A DNA stretch of 64,000 nt from Haemophilus parainfluenzae (GCF_003252795.1 NZ_QEPQ01000002.1:372001-436000), one strand, 5' to 3'. Positions 1 to 9,922 are shown, counted from the first letter of the stretch. Numbers and translations: made by a program. Notes: generated from the sequence alone by a model not told the origin.

Positions 1-1
1 T

Positions 2-757
2 TTGTTTAAAGATACAAGCAAAGACTTATTAGGTATCAACACGCAAGAAAGTTTTTCTCAGGTGTTAAAAGAAATTCAGTCTGAGTCTTTTGACTATGAT
101 ATCGTGCTTGCAACGGGGGATTTGGTACAAGATAGTAGTGACGAAGGCTATTTACGATTTGTTGAAATGGTTAAACCGTTAAATAAATGGGTATTTTGGC
201 TTCCGGGTAACCATGATTTCCAACCTAAAATGGTCGAACATTTAAGCCAATCGCCTATTAATGCGTCAAAACATTTACTTCTAGGTAAACACTGGCAAGT
301 GATTTTGTTAGATAGCCAAGTATCCGGTGTGCCTCATGGTGAATTAAGTGCTTACCAATTAGATTGGTTAAAAACAAAATTAGCAGAAAATCCAGCGCGT
401 CATAGCTTAGTCGTATTGCATCATCATTTATTACCAACGAATTCAGCATGGCTTGATCAGCATAACTTGCGTAATGCGCATAGCTTCTCAGCCGTTCTTG
501 CTCAATTCAACAATGTAAAAGGGATTTTATACGGGCATATTCATCAACAGGTTGATGGTTATTGGCAGGGGTATCAAACCATGGCAACGCCAGCGACTTG
601 TATTCAATTTAAGCCAGATAGCAATCATTTTGCGTTAGATACCTTACAACCAGGTTGGCGTGAAATTGAGCTACACCCAGATGGACGAATTGAAACGAGA
701 GTAAAACGAATCAAACAAAAAACATTCCTACCCAATATGGAAGAAGAAGGATACTAA
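2..757 (+). CDS. cpdA: 3',5'-cyclic-AMP phosphodiesterase CpdA, 5' end cut off by the window
   Basis: Class III cyclic nucleotide phosphodiesterase that hydrolyses cAMP to AMP in the cytoplasm and so sets CRP activity. Visible calcineurin-like metallophosphatase motifs are GDLVQD (codons 39-44 of the visible part), GNHD (69-72), a HHH segment and GHIH (178-181). The N-terminal DxH metal motif of the family is missing because the window starts inside the gene. The reading frame is already open at base 2 with a TTG that is not a credible start; roughly 20 residues lie upstream. It ends just before a terminator made of two inverted uptake sequences. The gene is relevant to the CRP sites seen before dcuC and comEC. 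Identification is firm from motifs and overall similarity to the Haemophilus protein. Confidence 0.92.
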   Translation: MFKDTSKDLLGINTQESFSQVLKEIQSESFDYDIVLATGDLVQDSSDEGYLRFVEMVKPLNKWVFWLPGNHDFQPKMVEHLSQSPINASKHLLLGKHWQVILLDSQVSGVPHGELSAYQLDWLKTKLAENPARHSLVVLHHHLLPTNSAWLDQHNLRNAHSFSAVLAQFNNVKGILYGHIHQQVDGYWQGYQTMATPATCIQFKPDSNHFALDTLQPGWREIELHPDGRIETRVKRIKQKTFLPNMEEEGY

Positions 758-758
758 A

Positions 759-802
759 CAAAGTGCGGTTAAAATTTAGATGATTTTAACCGCACTTTTT
801 CT
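759..802 (+). terminator. Rho-independent terminator built from an inverted uptake-sequence pair (cpdA)
   Basis: AAGTGCGGT at 761-769 and ACCGCACTT at 789-797 are inverted, extend to a longer stem with flanking AAAAT/ATTTT, and are followed by a T run. This is the classic Haemophilus arrangement in which two DNA uptake sequences form a terminator. Confidence 0.85.
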
Positions 803-908
803 ATACCGAAATAGGTAAAAGTCCATTTTACACTAGCCAGAATTCCCACAAATCTGTACAATAGCCGACCGATTTTATCTTTTTACTAATCTTTATTTTT
901 TAAGCAAT

Positions 909-2333
909 ATGACGCAAAAATTACATATTAAAACATGGGGCTGTCAGATGAATGAGTATGATTCATCGAAAATGGCCGATCTTCTCTTAAATACACATGG
1001 TTTGGAATTGACAGATATTCCAGAAGAAGCAGATGTGTTACTTCTTAACACCTGTTCTATCCGTGAAAAAGCACAAGAAAAAGTGTTCCATCAGTTAGGT
1101 CGTTGGAAAGAATTAAAAAAACAAAATCCAAACCTAGTCATCGGTGTGGGCGGTTGTGTGGCTTCACAAGAAGGTGAACATATTCGTCATCGTGCACCTT
1201 ACGTGGATATCGTATTTGGTCCGCAAACTTTACATCGCTTACCAGAAATGATTAATCAAATTCGTGGCGGTAAAAGTTCGGTGGTGGATGTCAGTTTCCC
1301 TGAAATTGAGAAATTTGACCGCTTACCAGAGCCTCGCGCAGAAGGTCCAACTGCATTTGTGTCTATTATGGAAGGCTGTAATAAATATTGTACTTACTGC
1401 GTGGTGCCTTATACCCGTGGTGAAGAAGTCAGCCGTCCTGTTGATGATGTGTTATTTGAAATTGCACAGTTGGCCGATCAAGGTGTTCGTGAAATCAATT
1501 TATTAGGCCAAAACGTAAATGCGTATCGTGGCCCGACATTTGATGGCGGTATCTGTACATTTGCGGAATTATTGCGTTTAGTAGCATCTATTGACGGTAT
1601 CGACCGTTTACGTTTTACCACGAGCCACCCAATCGAATTTACTGACGATATTATTGACGTGTATCGCGATACACCAGAATTAGTAGACTTCGTACACTTG
1701 CCGGTGCAAGCTGGTTCTGACCGTATTTTAACCATGATGAAACGTGGTCATACCGCGTTAGAATATAAATCGATCATTCGTAAATTACGTGCCGTGCGTC
1801 CAAATATTCAAATCAGCTCAGATTTCATTGTAGGCTTCCCAGGTGAAACCAATGAAGAGTTTGAACAAACAATGAACCTAATAGCACAAGTGAATTTTGA
1901 TATGAGCTTTAGCTTTATCTATTCTGCGCGTCCAGGTACACCTGCAGCAGACATGCCAGATGATGTAACCGAAGAAGAGAAAAAACAACGTCTCTATCTG
2001 TTACAAGAGCGTATCAACCAACAAGCGGCACAATATAGTCGCCGTATGCTTGGTACAGAGCAACGCGTGTTGGTGGAAGGGCCGTCTAAGAAAGATATTA
2101 TGGAATTAACAGGACGTACTGAAAACAACCGTATTGTGAATTTCCAAGGCTCACCAGATATGATTGGTAAGTTTGTCGATATCAAGATTACCGATGTTTA
2201 TACTAACTCTCTACGTGGTGAAGTGGTACGTACTGAAGACCAAATGGGATTACGTATTGCACAATCTCCACAAGAAGTGATGAATCGTACTCGTAAAGAA
2301 GATGAATTAGGCGTAGGACGTTATCACGGCTAA
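909..2333 (+). CDS. miaB: tRNA-2-methylthio-N6-dimethylallyladenosine synthase MiaB
   Basis: Radical-SAM methylthiotransferase that converts i6A37 to ms2i6A37 in tRNAs reading UNN codons. The 474-residue length is normal for MiaB. The N-terminal UPF0004 domain carries the auxiliary-cluster cysteines: C12 in WGCQMNE, one in NTCSIREK and one in GGCVASQ. The radical-SAM motif is C157-x3-C161-x2-C164 (CNKYCTYC). A TRAM-like RNA-binding region occupies about residues 375-440. The start is the first ATG after a T-rich leader. It stands alone between cpdA and an AT-rich patch. No oddities seen. Confidence 0.96.
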   Translation: MTQKLHIKTWGCQMNEYDSSKMADLLLNTHGLELTDIPEEADVLLLNTCSIREKAQEKVFHQLGRWKELKKQNPNLVIGVGGCVASQEGEHIRHRAPYVDIVFGPQTLHRLPEMINQIRGGKSSVVDVSFPEIEKFDRLPEPRAEGPTAFVSIMEGCNKYCTYCVVPYTRGEEVSRPVDDVLFEIAQLADQGVREINLLGQNVNAYRGPTFDGGICTFAELLRLVASIDGIDRLRFTTSHPIEFTDDIIDVYRDTPELVDFVHLPVQAGSDRILTMMKRGHTALEYKSIIRKLRAVRPNIQISSDFIVGFPGETNEEFEQTMNLIAQVNFDMSFSFIYSARPGTPAADMPDDVTEEEKKQRLYLLQERINQQAAQYSRRMLGTEQRVLVEGPSKKDIMELTGRTENNRIVNFQGSPDMIGKFVDIKITDVYTNSLRGEVVRTEDQMGLRIAQSPQEVMNRTRKEDELGVGRYHG

Positions 2334-2374
2334 TCATATTAAGAATATAGATAAATAACCGAATGAAGATAATC

Positions 2375-2477
2375 TTTGCCCTAAAAATTGGAGACTTTGA
2401 TTAGCGGATTAAATCGAAGATTTTTATGGGCAAACATATTGAGTAACTTTTTAAGTATCAAGTTATCCAATATGTTT
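2375..2477. repeat. Two nested/adjacent inverted repeats in a 356-bp gene-free stretch
   Basis: The interval between miaB and the acyltransferase (2334-2689) has no credible gene. TTTGCCCTAAAAA at 2375-2387 is nearly complementary to TTTTTATGGGCAAA at 2421-2434. The latter overlaps AAACATATTGAGTAAC at 2432-2447, which pairs 14 of 16 bases with GTTATCCAATATGTTT at 2462-2477. Two mutually adjacent hairpins could therefore form in RNA or DNA. Neither is followed by a T run, so an ordinary terminator is unlikely. Function is unknown: candidates are a leader RNA for the acyltransferase, or remnants of a small mobile element. Confidence 0.55.
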
Positions 2478-2689
2478 AGCGTGAGATATGGTTATCCGTG
2501 AATTGGCCAACAATCTTTCTATTCCTGCTTACACATCTTTGGTTGCATAGTTAAACGTATCTAAAAAGATTTCGAAAACTGTACAATATGGAGTTCAGTA
2601 GTTAAGTCAATCTATAAACGGTCTAAGTTTATGAGATGATTTGCTTTCTAAGGATTGTTTATATTAATGTATTTGTTGAATGGAATATT

Positions 2690-4573
2690 ATGTCCTCCAT
2701 AAAATATCGTGCAGAAATTGACGGATTACGCGCAATTGCTGTTATTTCTGTCATTATTTATCATCTTAATGAAAACTGGTTACCTGGTGGCTTTCTTGGT
2801 GTCGATATCTTCTTTGTAATTTCTGGTTTTCTTATTACCGGTATTATTATTACAGAAATTCAACAAAATACTTTTTCATTTAAGCAATTTTATACTCGAC
2901 GAATTAAACGAATTTATCCCGCTTTTATCACTGTCGTCGTATTGGTTTCTTTCATTGCATCTGCTATTTTTATTTATAATGACTTTAACCAAGTAAGAAA
3001 AACGATTGAGTTAGCCACGTTATTCTTATCTAATTTTTATCTAGGTTTAACGCAAGGTTATTTTGATTTAAGTGCTAATGAGAATCCGGTATTACATCTT
3101 TGGTCATTAGCTGTAGAAGAACAATACTACCTTATTTTTCCACTCATCCTTATTTTCGCTTATAAAAAATTTAGAGAAGTTAGGATATTGTTTCTTATCA
3201 CTCTAATATTATTTTTTATTTTACTTTTCACCTCTTTTATTCCTGCTTCTTTTTATAAAGAGGTATTTCATCAACCTAATATTTATTATCTATCTAACTT
3301 ACGATTTCCTGAATTACTTGCAGGATCATTACTAGCAATTTATCATCATTGCTCAAACAAGATTCAATTGAGCAAACCAGTAAGTAATATTCTGGCTATC
3401 TTAAGTACATTACTATTATTTTCTTGCTTCTTTTTAATACATAAGAATACTGTGTTTATTCCAGGAATTACTTTAATTATTCCTTGTGTTCTTACAGCGT
3501 TGATTATTCACACTACATCTCAATTTAATATCATTAAGTTATGCTTATCTAACAAAGTGATGGTATTTATTGGGAAAATTTCTTATTCCCTTTATTTATA
3601 TCACTGGATTTTTATTTCTTTTGCTTATTACATTACTGGTGATAAACAGATTCAAGGCGCTACAGTTTTTATTGTTGTCACATTAACGAGTATTTTCTCT
3701 ATAATAAGTTATTATGTGATTGAACAACCCATAAGAAAATCAAAATTAAACTTTAAACAGGCATTTATCTATCTTTATCTGATTCCTTCTCTTTTTATTA
3801 TTGGGTATAACACCTATGAAAGAAAACAAATTAGAAAAGAAAAAGAACATATTGAACAAGATGTGTTATCTGTTAATTTAGAGAATAACTTTCCAGCTAA
3901 GATTCTAACAATTGGAGACTCTCATGCCGAACATCTTACTTATTTCTTAAAATATCTTGGTAAGCAAGAAGGATGGCAATCAAGTATTTTGAACGTAACA
4001 GATGGAAAAGACTGTTTTGTTTTAGTAGGTAAAAACAATAGGATAAAACCTGAGTGCCAAGCGTTATTTGAGGAGATCTCTTCACCCAAATATAAAGCTA
4101 TTTTTATTTCTGGATTTTATGATTTAAGAATGGGAGGACAACCTGTGCCAAGATTTAACATGGAATCAGTGGTTATTCCAGACTTCAAAACAAGATTCAG
4201 AGAAACTGTAAAATTACTTGCAAAATCAAAATCAGTTTATATTTTTGCAAATAATAGCTCTATTAGCAGATCACCTATTCGTGGATATTTACTAGAAAAA
4301 TATGGATTGGAGAAATACTTAGAACCAATTCATAGAATGGGAGATATTGATGCCAGCAACAGAATTATTCATGATTTAGTTAAAGATATTCCTAAGGTTT
4401 ATTGGATAGATGCTCAACAGTATTTACCTAAAGATAGTGTTATGGTAGAAGGAAAATATTTGTATGGAGACCAAGATCACTTAACAAATTTTGGTGCTTA
4501 TTATATGGCAAAAGAATTCAGCAAATATCAACGACTGATGACACCTCAGCAGGTGAAACAGCTCTATGAGTAA
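2690..4573 (+). CDS. OafA/YrhL-type membrane acyltransferase with C-terminal SGNH domain
   Basis: Probable O-acyltransferase that acylates (often O-acetylates) a cell-surface sugar such as LPS or another glycan; the substrate cannot be read from sequence. The N-terminal acyltransferase-3 domain starts [13 protein letters not shown], has about ten hydrophobic helices to roughly residue 380, and contains the family signature segments [11 protein letters not shown] and [13 protein letters not shown] soluble SGNH domain follows, with GDSH at about residues 409-412 and a closing D-x-x-H (DQDHL) near 594-599. The reading frame is open from 2636, but I choose the ATG at 2690 because homologues begin close to [10 protein letters not shown]. 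The gene is markedly AT-rich and carries no uptake sequence, unlike most neighbours, and sits beside a tRNA operon. Both suggest acquisition by transfer. Confidence 0.85.
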   Translation: MSSIKYRAEIDGLRAIAVISVIIYHLNENWLPGGFLGVDIFFVISGFLITGIIITEIQQNTFSFKQFYTRRIKRIYPAFITVVVLVSFIASAIFIYNDFNQVRKTIELATLFLSNFYLGLTQGYFDLSANENPVLHLWSLAVEEQYYLIFPLILIFAYKKFREVRILFLITLILFFILLFTSFIPASFYKEVFHQPNIYYLSNLRFPELLAGSLLAIYHHCSNKIQLSKPVSNILAILSTLLLFSCFFLIHKNTVFIPGITLIIPCVLTALIIHTTSQFNIIKLCLSNKVMVFIGKISYSLYLYHWIFISFAYYITGDKQIQGATVFIVVTLTSIFSIISYYVIEQPIRKSKLNFKQAFIYLYLIPSLFIIGYNTYERKQIRKEKEHIEQDVLSVNLENNFPAKILTIGDSHAEHLTYFLKYLGKQEGWQSSILNVTDGKDCFVLVGKNNRIKPECQALFEEISSPKYKAIFISGFYDLRMGGQPVPRFNMESVVIPDFKTRFRETVKLLAKSKSVYIFANNSSISRSPIRGYLLEKYGLEKYLEPIHRMGDIDASNRIIHDLVKDIPKVYWIDAQQYLPKDSVMVEGKYLYGDQDHLTNFGAYYMAKEFSKYQRLMTPQQVKQLYE

Positions 4574-4785
4574 AAAAAACAGCCGCAGGTTGATTATCTA
4601 TCAAAAGTTGTGTCAATCAAGTAACTATTGAGATACAAATTTTGATGCATAAGCATTATTTAATATCATTGAATTTAAGTGAATTGATGAGCTGTCCAAA
4701 CTCATAGGGATAGCAAAGTATATTTATTTTTTATGTGTTTTTAGAAAAGGGGCAGGGAAGTCGTCACTCCAAATTTTAGATATAA

Positions 4786-4805
4786 AAAAACACCCGTTAA
4801 GGTGC
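4786..4805 (-). terminator. Terminator of the tRNA Gly-Leu-Lys operon
   Basis: Read on the minus strand, a short GC-rich stem (GCACC/GGGTG, loop TTAAC) is followed by seven T residues, about ten bases downstream of the tRNA-Lys 3' end. The 4574-4785 stretch beyond it shows no gene. Confidence 0.65.
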
Positions 4806-4815
4806 TGCTTTAAAG

Positions 4816-4891
4816 TGGTGGGTCGTGAAGGATTCGAACCTTCGACCAACGGATTAAAAGTCCGCTGCTCTACCGACTGAGCTAACGACCC
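4816..4891 (-). tRNA. tRNA-Lys (anticodon TTT)
   Basis: A 76-nt cloverleaf on the minus strand. The acceptor GGGTCGT pairs with ACGACCC, the anticodon loop is CTTTTAA, the T-loop is GGTTCGAATCC, and the 3' CCA is genomically encoded. It is the last gene of a three-tRNA operon. Confidence 0.97.
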
Positions 4892-4909
4892 ACTGGTATA
4901 ATTTTGAAA

Positions 4910-4996
4910 TGGTGCCCGAAGCCAGACTTGAACTGGCACGCCTCGAAAGGCGAGGGATTTTAAATCCCTTGTGTCTACCGATTCCACCACTCGGGC
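4910..4996 (-). tRNA. tRNA-Leu (anticodon TAA)
   Basis: An 87-nt class II tRNA. The acceptor GCCCGAG faces TTCGGGC, there is a long variable arm around CGCCTTTCGAGGCG, the anticodon loop is centred on TTTAAAA giving TAA, and CCA is encoded. It is the middle gene of the operon. Confidence 0.97.
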
Positions 4997-5000
4997 AAAT

Positions 5001-5076
<76 letters not shown>

Positions 5077-5096
5077 GTTTGCTTGTTGCCAAACAA

Positions 5097-5132
5097 CGGG
5101 GCGTATTTTACGGATTTATCTCATTGTGTCAA
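5097..5132 (-). promoter_or_regulatory. Stable-RNA promoter of the tRNA operon with GC-rich discriminator
   Basis: On the minus strand, TTGACA (5127-5132, perfect -35) is followed after 16 bp by TAAAAT (5105-5110, -10) and then the GC-rich discriminator ACGCCCCG (5097-5104). A 16-bp spacer with a GC-rich discriminator is typical of stringently controlled tRNA/rRNA promoters, where DksA and ppGpp act. Confidence 0.8.
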
Positions 5133-5181
5133 ATAAAATTCGTAAAAAAGTCTTTTGATTGATTAAAAATAATTCAAAAAC

Positions 5182-5215
5182 AAAAGGTGCGATTAAAATA
5201 ACCGCACCTTTTATT
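5182..5215 (-). terminator. Terminator of pgsA from a variant uptake-sequence dyad
   Basis: AAAAGGTGCG and CGCACCTTTT are inverted around a short AT loop, giving a stem with a T run on the minus strand just downstream of the pgsA stop. The arms are AAGGTGCG rather than the exact uptake core. Confidence 0.75.
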
Positions 5216-5231
5216 TAAAATTTAGCCAATT

Positions 5232-5789
5232 CTATAATTCAATGTTATCTAACAAGCTGCCTTTCGCTGCTTTCAAGTATTGGAGCATTGACCAAACTGT
5301 TAAAATCGCCGCCAAGTAGAGTAGTATGATTGCCAATGTTTCCATATAAACGTTATATCGCCAGAGTAATCCACCTAAAGCTAGCATTTGAGAGGTGGTT
5401 TTTACTTTTCCCAGCCATGAAACAGCCACTTTATTACGTTCACCCAACTCAGCCATCCATTCACGTAAAGCAGAGATAATGATTTCACGTGAAATCATAA
5501 TAATCGCAGGGATGGTAATCCAGAAAGAATGTTGATATTCCACAATTAATACAAGCGCAGTAATAACCATTACTTTATCAGCTACAGGATCAAGGAAAGC
5601 ACCAAAACGGGTTGTTTGTTTTAATTTTCGAGCAAGATAGCCATCAAACCAGTCAGTGACACCCGCGATAAAGAAAATAAGAGTGGTAATAAAAGGCGCT
5701 GAAGGGATAGGGAGATAAAATGCCAAGACGAAGAATGGGATTAAAATCACTCGGAGAATCGTCAGGAAAATGGGAATATTATATTTCAT
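5232..5789 (-). CDS. pgsA: CDP-diacylglycerol--glycerol-3-phosphate 3-phosphatidyltransferase PgsA
   Basis: Makes phosphatidylglycerophosphate from CDP-diacylglycerol and glycerol-3-phosphate, the committed step to phosphatidylglycerol and cardiolipin, in the inner membrane. The 185 residues contain the CDP-alcohol phosphotransferase signature D-G-x2-A-R-x8-G-x3-D-x3-D in [17 protein letters not shown] at about residues 48-70. There are several hydrophobic helices. The start begins [13 protein letters not shown], as expected for the family. An uptake sequence (about 5800) lies just upstream. It appears monocistronic. Confidence 0.95.
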   Translation of the reverse strand: MKYNIPIFLTILRVILIPFFVLAFYLPIPSAPFITTLIFFIAGVTDWFDGYLARKLKQTTRFGAFLDPVADKVMVITALVLIVEYQHSFWITIPAIIMISREIIISALREWMAELGERNKVAVSWLGKVKTTSQMLALGGLLWRYNVYMETLAIILLYLAAILTVWSMLQYLKAAKGSLLDNIEL

Positions 5790-5846
5790 AAAAATAACCG
5801 CACTTTGGTTAAAGATACGTTCATTTTAAAGGATCTACAAAAATAA

Positions 5847-5873
5847 AAAAAGCCACTTAATGTGGCTTTTTCT
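5847..5873 (-). terminator. Terminator of the peroxiredoxin gene
   Basis: On the minus strand AAAGCCACATTAAGTGGCTTT forms a stem followed by a T run, five bases after the gene's stop codon. Confidence 0.85.
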
Positions 5874-5878
5874 TAAAA

Positions 5879-6487
5879 TTAAAGTTTGTCAGCGTTTTGT
5901 TTCAAGTATTTAGCAACACCTTCAGGGCTGTCTTTCATACCCTCTTTGCCTTTTTCCCATTGAGCAGGGCAAACTTCACCGTGTTCTTCGTGGAATTGTA
6001 ACGCATCTACCATACGTAACATTTCATCGATGTTACGACCTAATGGTAAGTCGTTTACGATTTGGTGACGAACAACGCCGTTTTTGTCGATTAAGAATGA
6101 AGCACGTAATGCAACACCTTCTTCTGGGTGTTCGATACCGTATGCTTTAGCGATTTCGTGTTTAACGTCAGCTGCTAATGCATATTTAACTGCACCGATA
6201 CCGCCGTTTTCAGTTGGGGTATTACGCCATGCATTGTGAGTGAATTCTGAGTCGATAGATACACCAACAACTTCAACACCACGTTTTTTGAATTCTTCAT
6301 AACGGTGGTCGAATGCGATTAATTCAGATGGGCAAACGAAAGTAAAGTCTAATGGGTAGAAGAATAATACCGCAGCTTTACCATTAACGTGTTTTTTGAA
6401 ATTGAAGTTGTTAACGATTTCACCATTGCCTAAAACTGCAGAGGAAGTAAAATCTGGAGCTTGACGAGTTACTAATACCATAGTCAT
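5879..6487 (-). CDS. Typical 2-Cys peroxiredoxin (AhpC/TSA family)
   Basis: Thiol peroxidase that reduces H2O2 and organic hydroperoxides in the cytoplasm. The peroxidatic cysteine lies in FTFVCPSELIAF (about residue 53) and the resolving cysteine in GEVCPAQW (about residue 174), which defines a typical 2-Cys dimer. A GGIG motif is present between them. Length 202 residues is normal for Prx1/AhpC proteins. An AGGA ribosome site lies just before two in-frame ATGs (6487 and 6481); the second gives the better spacing (MVLVTRQAPDF), so the true start may be 6481. No ahpF reductase gene is adjacent, so the electron donor is not shown here. A single uptake sequence lies upstream near 6550. Confidence 0.93.
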   Translation of the reverse strand: MTMVLVTRQAPDFTSSAVLGNGEIVNNFNFKKHVNGKAAVLFFYPLDFTFVCPSELIAFDHRYEEFKKRGVEVVGVSIDSEFTHNAWRNTPTENGGIGAVKYALAADVKHEIAKAYGIEHPEEGVALRASFLIDKNGVVRHQIVNDLPLGRNIDEMLRMVDALQFHEEHGEVCPAQWEKGKEGMKDSPEGVAKYLKQNADKL

Positions 6488-6621
6488 AATTCCTATATAA
6501 ATGTTAATAAAAATTTTGCTAACGCAAAAACTCGGTACTATTCTAAAAAAATTGACCGCACTTTAACAGCTGTTTTTATCTATTGAATTAATTAATATTG
6601 TCTAAGTTACAGGTGAAATAT

Positions 6622-7812
6622 ATGTCAGAACATCATACTTTATCAACCACACTGGTTCATGCCGGACGTAAAAAACGTTTTACCCAAGGGGCGGTAAACC
6701 CGGTAGTCCAACGTGCCTCTTCTTTAGTATTTGACACTATTGCAGATAAAAAACATTGCACAAAAAATCGTTATAAGGGAGAGCTTTTCTATGGACGTCG
6801 TGGCACGTTAACACACTTTGCGCTTCAAGATTTAATGTGTGAAATGGAAGGTGGAGCTGGTTGTTATCTTTATCCTTGTGGGGCTGCAGCGGTAACAAAT
6901 GCTATTTTATCCTTTGTGGAAACGGGTGATCATGTCTTAATGACTGGGGCTGCCTATGAGCCGACACAAGATTTTTGCAATGTGATTTTGAAAAAAATGC
7001 ATATTGATACGACCTATTATGATCCTATGATAGGGACAGATATTGCGAAACTTGTGCAGCCAAACACGAAAGTCTTATTTTTAGAGTCACCAAGTTCTTT
7101 AACAATGGAAGTACCCGATATTCCTGCGATTGTTAAAGCCGTTAGAGCCGTAAGTCCCGAAATTGTCATTATGATCGATAATACATGGGCGGGGGGCGTA
7201 TTATTCAAAGCGTTAGAACACGGTATTGATATCTCTATTCAAGCAGGGACCAAATATTTAGTGGGGCATTCAGATATTATGATCGGTACCGCAGTGGCTA
7301 ATGCGCGGATTTGGGATAAATTGCGTGAACATTCTTATTTAATGGGGCAAATGGTTGACGCTGATTCCGCTTATACGACAGCACGCGGTATTCGCACCTT
7401 AGGAGTGCGATTAAAACAACATCATGAAAGTAGTTTAAAAGTGGCCAAATGGTTAAGTGAGCAACCACAAGTGAAAGCAGTTTATCACCCCGCGTTACCA
7501 AGCTGTCTAGGTCATGAAAACTTTAAACGTGATTTCACTGGTGCAAGCGGTTTATTCTCTTTTGAATTACATAAGCGTTTAAATGACGAAGAGCTTTCTA
7601 CCTTTATAGATCACTTTGAGTTGTTCACGATGGCTTATTCTTGGGGCGGGTTTGAATCGCTCATTTTATGTAATCAACCAGAAGAAATTGCGAAAATTCG
7701 CCCGGGTATTGAACGTAAATTAACGGGCTCATTAATTCGTCTGCATATTGGATTTGAAGACACGGATGAATTAATTGCCGATCTTCAAGCGGGCTTTGAC
7801 CGAATCAAATAA
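6622..7812 (+). CDS. metC: Cystathionine beta-lyase MetC
   Basis: PLP enzyme of methionine synthesis that cleaves cystathionine to homocysteine, pyruvate and ammonia. It has a Cys/Met-metabolism PLP fold, with the substrate/PLP segment [14 protein letters not shown] near residue 55 and the Schiff-base lysine in [12 protein letters not shown] near 213. The ATG at 6622 has AGGTG six bases upstream and gives 396 residues, the usual MetC length. The frame is open from a TTG at 6598 but that start is not needed. The following mpl gene is separated by a terminator. Cystathionine gamma-synthase or a related lyase is an alternative, but the sequence pattern fits MetC best. Confidence 0.9.
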   Translation: MSEHHTLSTTLVHAGRKKRFTQGAVNPVVQRASSLVFDTIADKKHCTKNRYKGELFYGRRGTLTHFALQDLMCEMEGGAGCYLYPCGAAAVTNAILSFVETGDHVLMTGAAYEPTQDFCNVILKKMHIDTTYYDPMIGTDIAKLVQPNTKVLFLESPSSLTMEVPDIPAIVKAVRAVSPEIVIMIDNTWAGGVLFKALEHGIDISIQAGTKYLVGHSDIMIGTAVANARIWDKLREHSYLMGQMVDADSAYTTARGIRTLGVRLKQHHESSLKVAKWLSEQPQVKAVYHPALPSCLGHENFKRDFTGASGLFSFELHKRLNDEELSTFIDHFELFTMAYSWGGFESLILCNQPEEIAKIRPGIERKLTGSLIRLHIGFEDTDELIADLQAGFDRIK

Positions 7813-7814
7813 GA

Positions 7815-7847
7815 AAGAGGGCTGTTTATGTAAACAGCCCTTATTTA
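7815..7847 (+). terminator. Terminator after metC
   Basis: AGGGCTGTTTA and TAAACAGCCCT form a perfect stem with a short loop, followed by TATTT. It lies five bases after the metC stop. Confidence 0.8.
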
Positions 7848-7903
7848 CTCAATCTTTGAGTTGATTTATCATAGTCAGCATTTTTAGCAACTAGAGAAGA
7901 ACA

Positions 7904-9259
7904 ATGAAACATATTCATATTTTAGGCATCTGCGGGACCTTTATGGGCGGTGTTGCGATGATTGCCAAACAAATGGGTTATAAAGTCACAGGCTCCGATA
8001 CCAATGTTTACCCGCCAATGAGCACTTTTTTACAAGAGCAGGGTATTGAAATTATTCCTAATTATGATGTTGCTCAGCTTCAGCCTGCGCCAGATATGGT
8101 GATTGTTGGTAATGCCATGAAACGCGGTAATCCTTGCGTGGAATATGTTTTAGATAATGCGTTGCCTTATACATCAGGTCCGCAATGGTTACACGACCAT
8201 TTATTGCGTAATCGTTGGGTGTTAGCGGTTTCGGGTACACATGGTAAAACCACAACAACTGGCATGTTGACTTGGATTTTAGAACAAAATGGGCTAAAAC
8301 CAGGTTTCCTAATCGGTGGTATTGCGGGAAATTTTGGTACGTCAGCTCGTTTAGGGGAAAGTGAGTTTTTCGTGATTGAAGCGGATGAGTACGATACAGC
8401 GTTCTTTGATAAACGTTCTAAATTTGTGCATTACAATCCGAAAACCTTGATCATTAATAATATTAGCTTCGATCATGCTGATATCTTCGATGATCTTCAC
8501 GCGATCCAGCGTCAATTCCATCACATGATCAGAACCATTCCTTCCACAGGACGCATTCTTTCTTTTGTAGATGAGCAAAGCGTGAAAGAAACCCTCAATA
8601 TGGGATGTTGGTCAGAACAGCAATTTATCGGTAAAGATAAAGAATGGTTTGCGGAACGTATTACCAATGATTGCTCTGAATTTGCCGTATTCCATCACGG
8701 TCAAAAAGTTGCAGAAGTGAAATGGAATATTGTTGGGCAGCACAATATGCACAATGCTTTAATGGCGATTGCGGCGGCTTACCATGCCGGTGTGAAAATT
8801 GAAGATGCATGTCATGCATTAGGCAGCTTTATCAATGCAAAACGTCGTTTGGAAGTGAAGGGGGAAGTAAACGGTATTACGGTTTATGATGACTTCGCTC
8901 ACCATCCAGAAGCCATTCTGGCGACACTTACTGCGTTGCGTGACAAAGTAGGCGGTGGTGTACGTATTCTTGCCGTATTAGAGCCTCGTTCAAACACCAT
9001 GAAAATGGGCGTGCATAAAGATGAAATTGCACCAGCGCTTGGACGTGCTGATGCGGTATTTATGCTACAACCAGATAATATTCCATGGGATGTGGCTGAA
9101 ATTGCAGGACAATGTGTGCAACCGGCACATTACACAGGAAATGTTGATAAATTAGTAGATATGATTGTAGCAGATGCAAAACCAACGGATCAGATTCTTG
9201 TGATGTCAAATGGTAGTTTTGGCGGCATTCATCAAAAGATTTTAGATCGATTAAAATAA
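7904..9259 (+). CDS. mpl: UDP-N-acetylmuramate:L-Ala-gamma-D-Glu-meso-DAP ligase Mpl
   Basis: Peptidoglycan recycling ligase that attaches the tripeptide recovered from turned-over cell wall directly to UDP-MurNAc. It has the Mur ligase architecture: N-terminal nucleotide-binding GICGTFMGG, ATP-binding GTHGKTTTTGML at about 112-122, and a C-terminal domain with SGVRILAV-like and MSNGSFGG segments. The 451-residue length is normal for Mpl. MurC is the nearest paralogue, but the MKHIHILGICGTFMGGVA opening is characteristic of Mpl. It starts at ATG 7904 after AAGAAC. mltA nearby also works on murein turnover. Confidence 0.94.
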   Translation: MKHIHILGICGTFMGGVAMIAKQMGYKVTGSDTNVYPPMSTFLQEQGIEIIPNYDVAQLQPAPDMVIVGNAMKRGNPCVEYVLDNALPYTSGPQWLHDHLLRNRWVLAVSGTHGKTTTTGMLTWILEQNGLKPGFLIGGIAGNFGTSARLGESEFFVIEADEYDTAFFDKRSKFVHYNPKTLIINNISFDHADIFDDLHAIQRQFHHMIRTIPSTGRILSFVDEQSVKETLNMGCWSEQQFIGKDKEWFAERITNDCSEFAVFHHGQKVAEVKWNIVGQHNMHNALMAIAAAYHAGVKIEDACHALGSFINAKRRLEVKGEVNGITVYDDFAHHPEAILATLTALRDKVGGGVRILAVLEPRSNTMKMGVHKDEIAPALGRADAVFMLQPDNIPWDVAEIAGQCVQPAHYTGNVDKLVDMIVADAKPTDQILVMSNGSFGGIHQKILDRLK

Positions 9260-9268
9260 TCTCAATGT

Positions 9269-9312
9269 TAAGTGCGGTCAAAAATGAGCGTGTTTTTGAC
9301 CGCACTTTTTAT
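9269..9312 (+). terminator. Uptake-sequence dyad terminator after mpl
   Basis: AAGTGCGGTCAAAAA and TTTTTGACCGCACTT are inverted around a short loop and followed by TTTTT. The stem includes the AT extension of the uptake sequence. Confidence 0.85.
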
Positions 9313-9333
9313 CATCAAAAATAAGGAAATCAC

Positions 9334-9840
9334 ATGGCCGATCCACATATTCAATCTCCAATGGATGTTTGGGATAAACTCACCGTCGTTATTTATCGCA
9401 CAGGCTTTGTCATTGCTGCATTTAGCATCTTGGCTTTAACTTGGTATCCTCAACAGGCTCAAATTGCCGTGTTGATTGCGGCAGCTTGTTGTGCGTCATC
9501 CCTTCATATTTATTTAAAACATTTCCGTTTAACATTCCAATTTGCCACGTGGCTTGCACTCTTATGTGCGCTTTTAGGTTGGCATGAATTGGCACTGGGT
9601 GGAGCATTAGTCACACTGGGCGGTTTATGCTTTAAAGAATACTTCTGTTTTAGAGTACCGCTATTAAATTTACAACCTGCATTTGTCGCCGCACTTTGGT
9701 TTACTTGGGTATTTGAAGGGGGTTGGATTGCCCGAATTTTATCGTTGATCGTTGGTGGATTATTATTAATTCTTGCGGTTCAAAAATGGCGAATGCCATT
9801 GCACTTTGATATTGGCGATAAGACAAAATACCAAATCTAA
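9334..9840 (+). CDS. DUF2301 family integral membrane protein
   Basis: A 168-residue inner-membrane protein of unknown function. It has about five hydrophobic helices separated by short polar loops, a cluster of cysteines in helix 3 (AACCASS), and a polar C-terminus ending FDIGDKTKYQI. I recognise it as the conserved DUF2301 family found in Haemophilus and other gammaproteobacteria. An AAGGAAATCAC ribosome site precedes ATG 9334. It lies between the mpl terminator and tRNA-fMet. No enzymatic motif is visible. Confidence 0.75.
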   Translation: MADPHIQSPMDVWDKLTVVIYRTGFVIAAFSILALTWYPQQAQIAVLIAAACCASSLHIYLKHFRLTFQFATWLALLCALLGWHELALGGALVTLGGLCFKEYFCFRVPLLNLQPAFVAALWFTWVFEGGWIARILSLIVGGLLLILAVQKWRMPLHFDIGDKTKYQI

Positions 9841-9922
9841 TAAGATTGATAGATAAAGGCATAATGTTTCCCGACATGTGCCTTTTTATTTTGATTCAAT
9901 TTTATCTTTATCTAAAAACGAA

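Noticed and set aside
4574-4785. Hidden small RNA or gene after the acyltransferase
   Set aside because: AT-rich, no open frame with a ribosome site and no convincing promoter plus terminator pair on either strand.
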